This document shows positions 5,040 through 5,199 of a DNA stretch of 5,199 nucleotides, piece after piece. The notes under the pieces are model-generated. The model saw only the letters and a program-made list of their open reading frames with translations. It did no database searches and had not been told where the DNA came from. Each line of letters starts with the position of its first letter. The stretch's first letter is position 1. Origin of the DNA: Kiritimatiellia bacterium (GTDB lineage: Bacteria; Verrucomicrobiota; Kiritimatiellia; RFP12; UBA1067); contig JAQWAM010000146.1 of the NCBI GenBank assembly GCA_028707675.1, forward strand, positions 1-5,199, given 5' to 3'. Position numbers and translations under genes: made by a program.

Positions 5040-5049
5040 GAACGGTGTG

Positions 5050-5199
5050 TCAATCCACGCCTTTGAAGACTTCCAGCAGACGCAGCAGCGCGGACTGGTT
5101 CATGCGGATCGCGTCATTGGGACATATTTCGTGGCAGCAACTGCAGCTTATACAGAGATCGCGGCGCAGCACGGGGCGGCCGGTGGTTTTGTCCATGGC
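5050..5199 (-). CDS. 4Fe-4S ferredoxin-domain protein, C-terminal end (cut by window edge; possibly DUF362)
   Basis: Forty-nine codons are visible, open at the window edge and ending with TGA at 5052-5050. The visible part carries one 4Fe-4S binding motif C-x2-C-x2-C-x3-C-P (visible residues 16-27, CISCSCCHEICP) followed by NDAI, the normal sequel of a bacterial ferredoxin motif, then a short leucine-rich tail. A C-terminal ferredoxin motif of the CxxCxCCxxxCP type is a feature I associate with DUF362 proteins, but too little is visible to decide. Many electron-transfer proteins would also fit. An ATG at 5196 begins MDKTTGRP, but the preceding in-frame codon and the lack of an assessable upstream site mean the gene probably starts outside the window. 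Iron-sulfur binding is likely; the partner and pathway are unknown. Confidence 0.75.
   Translation of the reverse strand, partial: AMDKTTGRPVLRRDLCISCSCCHEICPNDAIRMNQSALLRLLEVFKGVD

Larger units (their letters stand above)
4728..5049. other. Intergenic region with direct repeats and a stem-loop
   Basis: This 322-nt stretch contains no convincing gene; the longest frame I inspected, from ATG 4743, has only 22 codons. Its left half is AT-rich, as expected upstream of the leftward proteinase remnant, and carries that gene's ribosome binding site. Its right half is GC-rich and repetitive: a diverged 36-nt direct repeat, a heptamer duplication and a stem-loop at 5014-5039. I saw no confident promoter and no RNA gene. 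Confidence 0.6.

Overview
The window is 5.2 kb of GC-rich bacterial DNA (coding parts clearly richer in GC than the gaps). It carries four intact genes, one gene cut by each window edge, and one gene remnant. Several traits together suggest an anaerobic environmental bacterium, possibly of the PVC group (Kiritimatiellota/Lentisphaerota-like) or a deltaproteobacterial lineage. These traits are a two-subunit class I (Fe-S) fumarase, a purine enzyme split from its usual fusion partner, an exported DEP-motif glycosidase-like protein, and short dispersed repeats in the gaps and in one gene. The taxonomic placement is inference only.

Layout. 1-711 (minus): N-terminal 237 residues of an exported, TIM-barrel glycosidase-like protein, with a good RBS and a good sigma70-type promoter at 776-805. 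712-1096: a divergent, AT-richer gap holding that promoter, a doubtful 83-codon reading frame and a dyad. 1097-1783 (plus): stand-alone IMP cyclohydrolase (PurH N-terminal half only). 1786-2664 (plus): PHP-family phosphoesterase, 2 nt after the purH stop. 2665-2832: a gap built around a 30-bp-arm imperfect inverted repeat. 2833-3720 and 3723-4292 (plus): alpha and beta subunits of a class I fumarase/tartrate-dehydratase-type enzyme, 2 nt apart. 4294-4727 (minus): decayed serine dehydrogenase proteinase (SDH_sah, ClpP-fold) gene, ending 1 nt from the fumarase beta stop. 4728-5049: a gap with a diverged 36-nt direct repeat, a heptamer duplication and a stem-loop. 5050-5199 (minus): C-terminal 49 residues of a 4Fe-4S ferredoxin-domain protein.

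How it fits together. The plus-strand genes form two tight pairs: purine synthesis plus PHP phosphoesterase, and the two fumarase subunits. De novo purine synthesis releases fumarate at the adenylosuccinate lyase steps, so fumarase beside purH is metabolically sensible, but a joint operon is not shown. The most notable sequence-level points are four: the altered IMP cyclohydrolase motif in a protein lacking the transformylase domain; a heptanucleotide tandem repeat apparently inserted in frame inside the fumarase alpha gene; the inverted repeat between the two gene pairs; and the out-of-frame internal deletion in the proteinase remnant. I see no CRISPR array, transposase, rRNA or tRNA. I found no clearly new multi-gene system.
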